From Halorussus ruber (GTDB lineage: Archaea; Halobacteriota; Halobacteria; Halobacteriales; Haladaptataceae), in the NCBI RefSeq assembly GCF_004765785.1, contig NZ_SBIT01000008.1, forward strand, positions 1 to 64,000: a stretch of 64,000 bases of DNA. Direction: 5' to 3'. Below, piece after piece: positions 9,201 through 17,610 of the stretch. Within the stretch, counting starts at the first letter, position 1; every line of letters starts with the position of its first letter. Below the pieces are notes generated by a model. That model had not been told where the DNA came from. It saw only the letters and a program-made list of their open reading frames with translations, and ran no database searches. A program made the position numbers and the translations under genes.

Positions 9201-9569
9201 TTACGTTCGGAAACTCTCGCCGCATCCGCACTCACTAACCACGTTCGGGTTGTCCACGTGGAAGCCCGCGCCCTGCAGGCCGTCCTCGTAGTCCACGACG
9301 CTTCCCTCGATGTAGTTCATGCTCGCGGGGTCCACGAACACGCGGAGTTCGTGATGCTCGTAGACGGTGTCGTCTTCCTCTGGCTCCTCGTCGAATCGCA
9401 TCCCGTAGGAGAGACCCGCACAGCCGCCCTGCTGGACGAACAACCGGAGTCCGGCGATGTCGGTGTCGAGGTCCTCGCCCTCCAGCAGCGAGAGGGCTTC
9501 GGCGGCGGCGTCCTCCGTCACCTCGATTTTCGGCGTGGGGTCGCCCTCGGGGGCGGTATCGGTACTCAT
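9201..9569 (-). CDS. IscA/ErpA-type iron-sulfur cluster carrier
   Basis: This 122-aa A-type Fe-S carrier delivers clusters to apoproteins in the cytosol. The three ligand cysteines of the family are visible, one in QQGGCAGLSYGM near 50 and two in SECGCGESF at the C-terminus. The acidic N-terminal extension of about 15 residues is typical of haloarchaea. It is a single gene, divergent from nothing obvious and upstream of dodecin on the same strand with a gap of about 100 nt. Confidence 0.93.
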   Translation of the reverse strand: MSTDTAPEGDPTPKIEVTEDAAAEALSLLEGEDLDTDIAGLRLFVQQGGCAGLSYGMRFDEEPEEDDTVYEHHELRVFVDPASMNYIEGSVVDYEDGLQGAGFHVDNPNVVSECGCGESFRT

Positions 9570-9672
9570 ACCTCCCTAGTTTCGGTTCCGGGGTGTTAAC
9601 CTTGGCGCTGGGTAGCGACCCCCGGATACCGACTCCTCGACTCCGAACCGCTCCACGATTCCGAACCGTGAA

Positions 9673-9882
9673 TCACTCCCGCGGCTCTTCCAACTCGAAG
9701 GCCACCGTGACCTCGGCTTGGTACTCGCGGTTCGGCGCGTTGGCGACTTCGACCCCGAGTTCGTCCACTTCCACCCACTTGACGTTGTTCAGCGTCTGTT
9801 CGGCCCGCTCGATGGCGTCGTCCGCGGCGGCGTCGAAGCTCTCCTCGCTCGTCCCGATGAGCGTGATTTTCTTGAAAACCAT
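9673..9882 (-). CDS. Dodecin family flavin-binding protein
   Basis: This 69-aa protein has the dodecin fold signature: [35 protein letters not shown] and [13 protein letters not shown]. Dodecins assemble into hollow dodecamers that store flavins (riboflavin/lumichrome in Halobacterium). The tryptophan that stacks on the flavin is W36. Length and spacing match haloarchaeal homologues. Confidence 0.9.
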   Translation of the reverse strand: MVFKKITLIGTSEESFDAAADDAIERAEQTLNNVKWVEVDELGVEVANAPNREYQAEVTVAFELEEPRE

Positions 9883-9957
9883 GGCGCATCAGCGATACCA
9901 CGCAGAGCATCTTAAAGCCAACCGGCGAGAGGAGTCCCGGGCGGGGGTTCGCCGCCC

Positions 9958-10611
9958 TCAGTCCGCGCGGCGCTTGCGCCCGTCGAGGCGGTCGGTGAGC
10001 GCGCCGACCACGTCCGAGAGGTAGGCGGTGCCCCAGACCGCGACCAGCACGCCGCCGACGATGTCGAACATGAGGTCCAGCATCGTGTCTTCGAGGCCGT
10101 ACTGGGTCAGTATCTTGCTACTCCCGAGGAGGGCCGCCAGTCCGCCGACGCCGAACTCGATGACCTCCCAGATGACGCCGAACGCCACGACGAACATGAG
10201 GATGAAGACGAAGGTGAACCGCGGCGGGAAGTAGATGTCCTCGGTGTGGGCGTCGAGCGACCGCGTCGTGGCGTAGCCGATGGCCGCGACCAGCGACGAC
10301 GAGAGCGCGTGGGTCAGGTGGTCCCACCACCAGAACGTGTCGTTGCTGTAGGGTCCGAGGGTGCCGACCGCGTGGAGGAACACCGCGGTCGTAATCCAGA
10401 GGGTGAGACCGGCGTCCATCGGGATGTCGTAGTCGCGTTCGAGCATCGCCGGGAGGAAGGTGACCGCCAAGGCGATGGCGGCGTTGACCACGATGCCGAC
10501 GTTCCCCCGGTCGAGGCCGATGAAGAGGATGCCGACGAGGCTCAACTCCATCGCGCGCGTCAGTTGTCGCTGCCGTTGTGCGGAGATGTGGAGTCGGTCG
10601 CGGAGTTTCAC
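9958..10611 (-). CDS. Conserved haloarchaeal membrane protein (DUF2238/YjdF-like)
   Basis: This 217-aa protein has about five to six membrane helices. It carries histidine- and acid-containing motifs within membrane regions: WWWDHLTHALSSSLVA near 94, GVIWEVIEFG near 150 and DTMLDLMFDIVGG near 178. These resemble the DUF2238/YjdF family of unknown function. Its start overlaps the end of the upstream membrane-protein gene by 4 nt (ATGA), so the two are co-translated. Confidence 0.7.
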   Translation of the reverse strand: MKLRDRLHISAQRQRQLTRAMELSLVGILFIGLDRGNVGIVVNAAIALAVTFLPAMLERDYDIPMDAGLTLWITTAVFLHAVGTLGPYSNDTFWWWDHLTHALSSSLVAAIGYATTRSLDAHTEDIYFPPRFTFVFILMFVVAFGVIWEVIEFGVGGLAALLGSSKILTQYGLEDTMLDLMFDIVGGVLVAVWGTAYLSDVVGALTDRLDGRKRRAD

Positions 10612-11294
10612 GGCTGCTCACCGCGTCCCGTCTCGTTCTGCCCCCTCTCGCTTCGTCCCGCCTCGTTCTGACCGGTCTCGTCGCGTTCGAGCGATTTGCC
10701 GTGGTCGCCGGGGAGTCGCGTCTCGACTCGCGCGAACCGCCGGAAGTACCACTCGAAGACGACCCCCGCCATCCCGCCGATTATCGTGGCGGCCACGAAG
10801 TCCCACATCAGGCGCTCCTCGCTCCGGATGAACGCCGTGCCGAGGTAGACGTCCGAGAGCCACTGGACCACCGCCCAGACGCCCGCGGTGGCGATGGTGG
10901 CGACGACCACGAACAGGACCGCGAACCAGTAGGTCATCTCGACCGGCGTGAAGACGTGGAGTTCGACCGCGACGATGAGCGCCAGCGCGGCCACCGAGAG
11001 GTAGGTCGCGGCCTGCGAGGCGAACACCTCGTTGGCCAGCGCCCGGCCGAGGATGGGGAGCGCCGACAGCGCCAAGACCTCCCACGGGAGCATCACGGTC
11101 CAGTCGCGGTGCGAAATGGAGGGGACCAGCGCGATTCCGGCGACGAACACCGTGAACCCCGCCCAGAGGAGGTGGCCGTCGAGGACCTCCTCGACCGCGA
11201 CGAGCGCGAGAAACGCGACTAGCGCCCACCCGAGTCCGGCGTTGACACGCTCGTCCTCCACGACTCGGTCGAGCGTGCCAGCGCGACGTGCCAT
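10608..11294 (-). CDS. Hypothetical membrane protein
   Basis: This 228-aa protein has about five to six hydrophobic segments between residues 20 and 185. A hydrophilic C-terminal tail follows, made of a degenerate repeat (units of the type GQNEAGRSER and GQNETGRGEQ). It forms a two-gene unit with the downstream membrane protein through a 4-nt stop/start overlap. No function is recognised. Confidence 0.65.
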   Translation of the reverse strand: MARRAGTLDRVVEDERVNAGLGWALVAFLALVAVEEVLDGHLLWAGFTVFVAGIALVPSISHRDWTVMLPWEVLALSALPILGRALANEVFASQAATYLSVAALALIVAVELHVFTPVEMTYWFAVLFVVVATIATAGVWAVVQWLSDVYLGTAFIRSEERLMWDFVAATIIGGMAGVVFEWYFRRFARVETRLPGDHGKSLERDETGQNEAGRSERGQNETGRGEQP

Positions 11295-11370
11295 GTGCGC
11301 TCGTAGACAACCGTCCGATAAGAAAGCACGGGTGACGGGGACGGTCGAGCGTGTCGAGTCCGGAGCGGAA

Positions 11371-12342
11371 TCACGGGAAGGGATACATCACGTAGACCAG
11401 CGTGTAGGTCAGTCCGGCGACGCTGACCGCTGTCAGCCCCGTCATCACCCACGTCACGCCCTCGTCCCACTCCGCGGAAAGGACCGACCGCGAGGGCAGG
11501 AGGTTGGGCGCGACCCCGACCATCCCGACCGCTAGAATCGAGAACACGAAGTGGTACGACACCTCCATCGTCGGCGCGGGCATCGCAATCGCGGCGATGG
11601 CGTAGGCGACCCCGACCGCGGCGCGGGTGTCGATGTGCGCGAACAGTCGCCGGTCGGTCGCCCGGAGGTAGACGTAGCCCGCGAGCCAAATCGTCGCCAG
11701 CTCGACGCCGAACACCGCCAGCAGGTTGAGCGTCGGGTCGGCCAGCAGGACCACGCGCTCGGTCAGAAGTCGAACGTCGAGCGGGTAGAGGAACCGCGGC
11801 GGCGCTCCCGTGAACAGGTCGCCGAAGGGGTGGCTCAGCAGGCCGACCAGCGCGGCGACGACCAGCGCCCGCGGCCCGAGGTCGGTCGCCCGTCGGAGGG
11901 CGAGGGCGATAGCGATGCCCGCCAGCAAGAAGACGAGCATGACCGCGCCGCCGAGAAGGCCGCTCTCGACGAACGCGACGGCCGCGAGTCCGGCCAGCAG
12001 GAGGCCAGCGAGTGGTCGCCCGCGATTCGCTTGCCCGCGGTCCGCGCCGCGGTCAGCCGTGAGGCCCACGAACGCTGGCGCGGCGACGACGCCGACGACC
12101 AGCGAGTGGGTCACCGCGCGGTGGACGAGGTGGGAACTCCCCCAGAACGCGGCGGTCATCTCCCAGACGCCGCCGACCCCGGCCTGCGCGAGGCCGACCA
12201 CCGCGTAGAACATGTCTACGTCCGGTGCGGCCGCGAACGCGCCCGCCGCGATGCCGAACGCCAGCGCGCGCTCTCGGGGCCAGCGCCGGGACGCCACGGC
12301 GGTGGCGATGGCGAACGCCGCCATTGCGTGGCCGACCATCAT
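11371..12342 (-). CDS. DUF457/YdjM-like membrane-bound metal-dependent hydrolase
   Basis: This 323-aa polytopic protein has the histidine/aspartate pattern of the YdjM/DUF457 family. MVGHAMAAFAIA stands at the start, APDVDMFY near 40, HLVHRAVTHSL near 71-81, and LLSHPFGDLFTG near 158. In bacteria such proteins are described as inner-membrane, putatively metal-dependent hydrolases. The substrate is unknown. The gene precedes the two membrane-protein genes on the same strand but is separated by about 76 nt. Confidence 0.75.
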   Translation of the reverse strand: MMVGHAMAAFAIATAVASRRWPRERALAFGIAAGAFAAAPDVDMFYAVVGLAQAGVGGVWEMTAAFWGSSHLVHRAVTHSLVVGVVAAPAFVGLTADRGADRGQANRGRPLAGLLLAGLAAVAFVESGLLGGAVMLVFLLAGIAIALALRRATDLGPRALVVAALVGLLSHPFGDLFTGAPPRFLYPLDVRLLTERVVLLADPTLNLLAVFGVELATIWLAGYVYLRATDRRLFAHIDTRAAVGVAYAIAAIAMPAPTMEVSYHFVFSILAVGMVGVAPNLLPSRSVLSAEWDEGVTWVMTGLTAVSVAGLTYTLVYVMYPFP

Positions 12343-12501
12343 GGAACCGAGGATTGGCGCTTGTGAGATATAAGCTTCTCCCTGCTCGTGAGGTTTGGTA
12401 TCGTGGTTCTAGGGTGTTGTCGGGTCGATTTCCGGATTCCGGAAAGTCGTCGGAAGTGTGGCTGTGATTTCGAAAGCTAGCCCTTGAGACCGTAGAAACC
12501 G

Positions 12502-12564
12502 ACTGGACGGCAATGTCCTCGAAAGCCCTCGCGCGGTTCGCGGTCGCCCTTTCAGTCCGCCAGG
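12502..12564 (-). repeat. Dispersed modular element, short (solo) copy
   Basis: This 63-bp stretch matches 42353-42415 with only four differences. On the minus strand it joins the two conserved ends of the element directly: CCTGGCGGACTGAAAGGGCG at one side and GCGAGGGCTTTCGA at the other, with CGACCGCGAACCGCGC between. It looks like a form with the core missing. It lies in the 854-bp gap between the DUF457 gene and the aminotransferase gene. Confidence 0.8.
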
Positions 12565-12659
12565 AGAGTGGTCAGTCCACCGGCCAAAGCTTGTCGGTTG
12601 CTTCCCGGTAAATCCGTTAGCTAGTGCGCAGTTCTCGCCACCCAGCCAGAGAAACCTCT

Positions 12660-13020
12660 ACATTGATTAGAAAAATAATATTATTTCCTTACAATACAAA
12701 AATATTGCCGAAAACAGCACGGTTGGCGGGCAAACACGCCCGCCGTGGTGTCGAAAGAGACGGCTCGGGTCGCCGCGCAAGCGGGTTGCGACCGTCGAAC
12801 GGCCGCCCGTAGTGGGCGATGCTGGGTGCCCGCACGGGGCCGAACCAACCTCCCCCGTTTGATTCGGCCCGCGTGCGCGCTCGAAAGTCGATGGCCGTCC
12901 TCGGTCGCTCCCGCGGTGGCGGCCCCCGCGGGTCCGGTCGTGCCGTTTCGAAGTTCTCGCCCGTCGAACGCGCCCCCGTCGCGTCCTTCGGGGCGTTCAC
13001 TCGTACAGCAGAGACCGAAA
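12660..13020 (+). other. Structured, GC-rich intergenic region, possible ncRNA
   Basis: An AT-rich promoter-like stretch (12660-12715) is followed by about 300 bp of GC-rich sequence without a credible gene. Two strong hairpins are visible. GGCGGGC/GCCCGCC lies at 12725-12744. A stem of about 14 bp pairs 12831-12844 with 12863-12877, with one bulged G and a loop rich in C and T. No 7S or RNase P signature was recognised. The proposal that it is a transcript is an inference. Confidence 0.3.
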
Positions 13021-13196
13021 TAAACCGCTACGACCGTTTCTGCTGTTCAGTCATCGCAACGACGTGTTTCCCCGAGTCTCGTGGTTCTGGACTCTGGAAA
13101 CGCCGCGTTACGTCCCGGCCGCTCGGCGACAACGGTCGAATAACGCGGGTTCGCCGGTGCAATTTTTTAAGTCGCCACGGGTGGATACCACGCCAC

Positions 13197-14387
13197 ATGG
13201 TGGAGAAACCCGACGTTGGCGAGTTGACACCGCCGGACAGGACGCTGATGGGTCCCGGACCGAGCGAGGTCCATCCGCGGGTGCTTCGCGCGATGAGCAC
13301 CCCGCTGGTCGGCCACCTCGACCCCTCGTTCATCGAAATCATGAACGAGGTCCAAGACCTGCTTCGCTACACCTTCCGGACCGACAACCAGTGGACGATT
13401 CCCGTCTCGGGCACCGGGTCCGCGGCGATGGAGGCCGCCATCGGCAACGTCGTGGAACCCGGCGACACGATGCTGGTCCCGGCGAACGGCTACTTCGGCG
13501 GGCGGATGGAGGAGATGGCGACCCGCGCGGGCGGCGAAGTCGTCCACGTGGACGCGCCGTGGGGCGAACCCTTGGACCCCGCCGACGTGGCCGCGGCGTT
13601 CGACGAACACCAGCCGGACGTGTTCGGCTTCGTCCACGCCGAGACCAGCACGGGCGTCCTCCAGCCCGAGGTGTCCGAACTGACGAGCATCGCCCACGAA
13701 CACGACGCGCTGACCATCGCCGACACCGTCACCTCGCTCGGCGGCGTCGAACTGAAGGTAGACGACTGGGGCATCGACGTGGCCTACTCCGGCCCGCAGA
13801 AGTGCCTCTCGTGCCCGCCGGGCGCGGCCCCCCTCACGCTCAACGACCGCGCGATGGACAAGGTCCTCTCGCGCGAGGAGGACGCCCGCTCGTGGTACCT
13901 CGACCTCTCCCTGCTTGAGGGCTACTGGGGCGACGACCGGTCGTATCACCACACCGCGCCGATCACGAACGTCTACGCGCTCCGGGAGGCCCTGCGCCTC
14001 GTCGCCGAGGAGGGCATCGAGGACCGGTGGGAGCGCCACCGCGAGAACGCCGCGGCCCTGAAGGCTGGCGTCGAGGCGATGGGCTTGGAGATGAACGCGC
14101 CCGACGAGTACTGGCTCCCGAGCCTCAACGCCGTCCGGGTGCCAGACGGCGCGACCGACACCGACGTGACCAGCTACCTCATCGACCAGTACGACCTCGA
14201 AATCGCCACCGGCCTCGGCGACTTGGAGGGCGACATCTTCCGCATCGGCTGCATGGGCTACTCCTCGCGCGCCGAGACGATTTCGTACCTGATGACCGCG
14301 CTCGGCGACGCCTTGGAGAAGCAGGGCGCTGACGTGGACGTGGACGCCGGACTCGCCGCGACGGCGGAGAAACTCGGCGAGCGCTGA
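13197..14387 (+). CDS. Class V aminotransferase (alanine-glyoxylate/serine-pyruvate type)
   Basis: This 396-aa PLP enzyme of fold type I probably transfers the amino group of alanine or serine to glyoxylate or pyruvate. Visible motifs: MGPGPSEVHPRVLRAM near 19, SGTGSAAMEAAI near 75, HAETSTGVLQPE near 149, TIADTVTSLGGVEL near 175 with the PLP aspartate, and YSGPQKCLSCPPG near 199 with the Schiff-base lysine. The start is ATG 13197, about 30 nt after the AT-rich element AATTTTTTAA. The longer upstream frame lies in non-coding sequence. Substrate assignment is by family only. Confidence 0.9.
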   Translation: MVEKPDVGELTPPDRTLMGPGPSEVHPRVLRAMSTPLVGHLDPSFIEIMNEVQDLLRYTFRTDNQWTIPVSGTGSAAMEAAIGNVVEPGDTMLVPANGYFGGRMEEMATRAGGEVVHVDAPWGEPLDPADVAAAFDEHQPDVFGFVHAETSTGVLQPEVSELTSIAHEHDALTIADTVTSLGGVELKVDDWGIDVAYSGPQKCLSCPPGAAPLTLNDRAMDKVLSREEDARSWYLDLSLLEGYWGDDRSYHHTAPITNVYALREALRLVAEEGIEDRWERHRENAAALKAGVEAMGLEMNAPDEYWLPSLNAVRVPDGATDTDVTSYLIDQYDLEIATGLGDLEGDIFRIGCMGYSSRAETISYLMTALGDALEKQGADVDVDAGLAATAEKLGER

Positions 14388-14467
14388 CTCGCCGGGGAAG
14401 TCGCAGGCTGAGGAAAATCGCGGGCCGAAGAAAGATTGCGGGCCGGGAACGCCCGGCCGAAATCAGT

Positions 14468-14788
14468 TCAAATCGCGGTGGCCACGCTCGGTGGAGCGCG
14501 AAGCACTTCGTAGTCGTCGTCCTCCCTGACCCCGATTATGGCCCACTCGTACTCGGGGTCTGTCCGCCGAAGCTGAGTTCGTAATTCGGATGCGTACTCC
14601 TTCCACGTTACGAAACAGCGCAGTTCGCCGTCGTCCGGAGTCTCGTCCGAATCGGTCAGAGCCGTGACGCGCACGACTCGCCATTTTCGCTCGGCTCGGA
14701 ACTCGTCGCCGTCGCCGGAGACGGAGTAGCCCAAGTCGGTGAAGATGGACCTCGCCTGGTCGATGGGCGGTGTGCTAACAGTGGCCAT
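14468..14788 (-). CDS. Small conserved haloarchaeal protein (DUF7116-like)
   Basis: This 106-aa acidic cytosolic protein starts MATVSTPPIDQARSIF and contains GYSVSGDGDEFRAERKW, which I recall as typical of a haloarchaeal family of unknown function (DUF7116, number unchecked). A frame open upstream belongs to non-coding sequence, and ATG 14788 is the natural start. No catalytic motif is visible. Confidence 0.75.
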   Translation of the reverse strand: MATVSTPPIDQARSIFTDLGYSVSGDGDEFRAERKWRVVRVTALTDSDETPDDGELRCFVTWKEYASELRTQLRRTDPEYEWAIIGVREDDDYEVLRAPPSVATAI

Positions 14789-14832
14789 CCGCGTGGAGGT
14801 TACACGGAGAAGGTAATAAACGTTTTTGCGAG

Positions 14833-15366
14833 TTACGTCAGTCTGACCGTCGGGTCCCGGTTCTGGGACGCGAACGTCTCTATTTCGTCGTTTTCCTCCA
14901 GTTCGGCGAGGCGGTCGCGGGTGGTCTCGGGGTCGATGCCCGCGACCGCCTCGCCGACCCACGCCACTTTCGGCCGCGGGACGCCGCGCTCGTCCGTGAC
15001 CGCCTCGCGCTGGTCGCCCTCCGCCTCCTCGACCTCGTTCTGAAGCACTTCCACCACGTCCCGAACGTCGGCACCGTCGCCGAGTCGCTCGTGCCAGTCG
15101 GGCGGGTAGTCGCTGATTCTGCCGTCGGCGAGTTCGTAGAGGTGTTCGCCCGACTCCCAGCTGTCGCTGTCGGTGAGTCGGTCGTCTATCGCGGCGGTGT
15201 CCACCTCGAAGTAGACCGCCTCGGCGTAGGCGTCCAGCAGTTCGCGCTCGACGCCCGGCCCGTCGTCCCGGTGGTAAATCTCCACTCGGCGGACGAACTC
15301 GTCGAGGCGCATGGTCTCCTCGTGCTTTTCGAGTTGCGTGAGTACCTCGTCTTTCAGGTCCACCAT
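14833..15366 (-). CDS. Conserved haloarchaeal hypothetical protein
   Basis: This 177-aa soluble acidic protein is predicted mainly helical (VLTQLEKHEETMRLDEFVRRVEIY at the N-terminus, read in two parts), with no membrane segment. The C-terminal half (PKVAWVGEAVAGIDPETTRD) suggests a small winged-helix-like domain, but this is only an impression. It sits in a run of small minus-strand genes with no shared function evident. Confidence 0.65.
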   Translation of the reverse strand: MVDLKDEVLTQLEKHEETMRLDEFVRRVEIYHRDDGPGVERELLDAYAEAVYFEVDTAAIDDRLTDSDSWESGEHLYELADGRISDYPPDWHERLGDGADVRDVVEVLQNEVEEAEGDQREAVTDERGVPRPKVAWVGEAVAGIDPETTRDRLAELEENDEIETFASQNRDPTVRLT

Positions 15367-15449
15367 CAGCGGTGGTTAGGGAAGGGTCCGCAAAAGTCGA
15401 GTGGCCGAATCGACGCGAGGAGTCCGGCGATTCGCTCGCGGGCGGCGAG

Positions 15450-15689
15450 TCACTCGTGGGCGGCGTCCCACTCGGTCGGCTTCCGGACGTTGCCACAGAC
15501 GTTGCACTCGATGCGACCCATCGGGTCCATCGCGTTGTCGATGCGCTCGCAGTTCCCGCAGAGGTAGCCGTACCGACTGTTCCGACCCTCGTCGCTGTAG
15601 ACGACGAAGAAGGGTCCCTTCGACCCCCGGTCGCCCTCCTCGCGGGAGACGTACACCGTCTGGCCGTCCCTCGTCGTAGTCGCGTCCAT
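15450..15689 (-). CDS. Small zinc-ribbon protein (DUF5816-like)
   Basis: This 79-aa protein carries two CxxC pairs, LCGNCERIDNAM and IECNVCGNVRKPTEW, forming a likely zinc ribbon at its C-terminal half. Its N-terminal half is a beta-rich stretch (GPFFVVYSDEG). It resembles a haloarchaeal family I recall as DUF5816. The start at 15689 is preferred over upstream codons because MDATTTRDGQTVYV is the family-like N-terminus. Function is unknown. Confidence 0.75.
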   Translation of the reverse strand: MDATTTRDGQTVYVSREEGDRGSKGPFFVVYSDEGRNSRYGYLCGNCERIDNAMDPMGRIECNVCGNVRKPTEWDAAHE

Positions 15690-15780
15690 CACGCCTCCGT
15701 AGGCCCTGCGGGGGTTTAGGCGTGCTGACTCTCGCTCCGTGCCGAAGGAATCATACCGCCCGCATGGCAACCTCGGGTAC

Positions 15781-17172
15781 ATGGCTCCCCGTCTCGTCCA
15801 CTACTCCGACGTGGAGAACGTCTACGACACCCCAGAGCGCGCGGGCCGACTCGCCGGTCTCCTCCGGGACCTCCGAGGAGACGACGCAGTTCTGGCGGGG
15901 TCGGGCGACAATACCTCGCCGGGCGTCCTCTCGCTGGTCGAGGAGGGCGCGCAGGCGCTCGATTTCTTCGATGCAGTCGAACCCGACGTCGAGACCTTCG
16001 GCAACCACGAGTTCGACCACGGCGTCTCTGCTCTCCGGCGTCTCATCTCCGACTCGCCCCAGACGTGGGTGAGCGCCAACGTTTGGGACGCAGACGCCAC
16101 GACGAGAACGGATTCGGACCGATTCGCCGCGGACTCCGGCGTCGTCCCCTCGACAGTCGTGGGGGCCGACGGCGAGCGCGTCGGATTCGTCGGCGTCACC
16201 ACCGAGCGCACCGCCTCCATCAACCCCGGAGCCACGGGTATCGATTTCACCGACCCCATCGCGGCAGCCCGTGACGCGCTCGACGACCTCGACGCCGACT
16301 ACACCGTCGTCCTCTCGCACCTCGGACAGGGCGACGAGGAGTTGGCCCGCGAGGTCGAGGCCGACGCCATCCTCGGCGGTCACGTCCCGACCGAGCGCCG
16401 AGACTCGGTCGATGGCACCCTGCTGACCCGGCCCGGAGACGGCGGCTCTGTCGTCCTCGAAATCGACCTCGAAGACGGCGCGGTCACTCGCCACCGAGTC
16501 GCCGACGCGCCGCTGTGCGAGGAGGTCGCCGACGCCATGCGCGAGCGACTCGCCGAGACGGGTCTGAACGAGGTCGTCGGCACCGTCTCGGAACCGCTCG
16601 ACCGCGCCGAATCCACGCTGTTCGGCGGGGAGGCCCGACTCGGCAATCTGGTCGCCGACGCCTACCGGTGGAAGACCGGGGCCGACGTGGGCCTCCAGAA
16701 CAGCGGCGGGGTCCGGACCGGCGACGCCATCTCCGGGGAAATCACCGCGGCCGACCTCGTGAGCGTCACGCCCTTCGAGGAGCGAATCGTCCTCGCGGAG
16801 GTGCCGGGCAGCGCCCTCCGGGCGGCCTTCGAGTGGGCCGCGAGTCCGGACCTCGGCTTCGCCGAACCCGGTTGGTGGCACGCCCACGTCAGCGGCGCGC
16901 GAGTCGTCTGGAACCCCGAGAAAGCGGGCGTCGAGTCGGTCCGGGTGGGCGGCGAACCGCTCGACTCGGACCGGACCTACTCGGTCGCGCTCTCGGATTA
17001 CGTGCTTCACACCGACGACGAGTTCCCGACGCTCGAGGAGACCCACCGGGTCGAGGCGGTCGATATTCAGTACGACGTGCTGGTCGAGTACGTCCGCGAG
17101 AACGAGATTGCGCCCGAAATCGAGGGGCGAATCGTCGCCGGACAGTCCCCGATCGAAACGACCGAGAGGTAG
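15781..17172 (+). CDS. Bifunctional metallophosphatase/5'-nucleotidase family protein
   Basis: This 463-aa protein has a calcineurin-like metallophosphoesterase domain (about 1-230, with SGDNTSPGV and FGNHEFDHG metal-binding motifs). A 5'-nucleotidase C-terminal substrate domain follows (about 265-440, with QNSGGVRTGDAISGEI and VTPFEERIVLAEVPG). The first metal motif reads SDVEN rather than the usual DxH. The enzyme probably dephosphorylates nucleotides or cyclic nucleotides. No secretion signal is evident, so it may act in the cytosol. ATG 15781 is the family-like start. Confidence 0.85.
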   Translation: MAPRLVHYSDVENVYDTPERAGRLAGLLRDLRGDDAVLAGSGDNTSPGVLSLVEEGAQALDFFDAVEPDVETFGNHEFDHGVSALRRLISDSPQTWVSANVWDADATTRTDSDRFAADSGVVPSTVVGADGERVGFVGVTTERTASINPGATGIDFTDPIAAARDALDDLDADYTVVLSHLGQGDEELAREVEADAILGGHVPTERRDSVDGTLLTRPGDGGSVVLEIDLEDGAVTRHRVADAPLCEEVADAMRERLAETGLNEVVGTVSEPLDRAESTLFGGEARLGNLVADAYRWKTGADVGLQNSGGVRTGDAISGEITAADLVSVTPFEERIVLAEVPGSALRAAFEWAASPDLGFAEPGWWHAHVSGARVVWNPEKAGVESVRVGGEPLDSDRTYSVALSDYVLHTDDEFPTLEETHRVEAVDIQYDVLVEYVRENEIAPEIEGRIVAGQSPIETTER

Positions 17173-17187
17173 AAGGACCCGGGCGGC

Positions 17188-17604
17188 GTGGCTCGAAACG
17201 TGACTCGCGTCGTCGTCCCAGTCCGGTATCCGCTGACCGAACACTCCGAGCGAACGCTGGCCGAGGCCATCCGCATCGCCGACGAGCGCGACGCGGCGCT
17301 GACTGTCCTGCACGTCAATCTCTACCACCGGGGCCGGGAGGTGTCGCGCGCCGACCTCAAGCGCGCCGTCGAGGCCGAGTTCGGCCGGGTCGAGCACGCC
17401 CGGTACGTCGTCCGCGAGGGCTTTCTGGTCGAGGAGACCATCCTCGAAGAGGTCGCGGCCGAGGAGGCCGACGTGGTGGTCATCGGCCACAAGCAGGTCG
17501 GGCGCTGGCGGCAGATGCTCCAGAAGCTGACCTCGAACCCCGACATCGACGGCTACCTCCGCGGGAAGTTGGACGCGGACGTCGTCACGGTCGGCAAGGA
17601 CTGA
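17188..17604 (+). CDS. Universal stress protein (UspA family)
   Basis: This 138-aa single-domain protein has the Usp fold: VTRVVVPVRYPLTEHSERTLAEA at the N-terminus (read in parts), ALTVLHVNLYHRG, and EEADVVVIGHKQVG near 94. The nucleotide-binding GxxGxxxGS loop is not canonical, so ATP binding is doubtful. The start is a GTG at 17188, only 15 nt after the nucleotidase stop, suggesting co-transcription. Confidence 0.82.
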   Translation: MARNVTRVVVPVRYPLTEHSERTLAEAIRIADERDAALTVLHVNLYHRGREVSRADLKRAVEAEFGRVEHARYVVREGFLVEETILEEVAAEEADVVVIGHKQVGRWRQMLQKLTSNPDIDGYLRGKLDADVVTVGKD

Positions 17605-17610
17605 CCGTTC

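Noticed and set aside
12689-13000. 103-aa minus-strand ORF in the 12.3-13.2 kb gap
   Set aside because: Composition is Arg/Pro-rich and not acidic, there is no promoter in the right place, and it overlaps the two hairpins.
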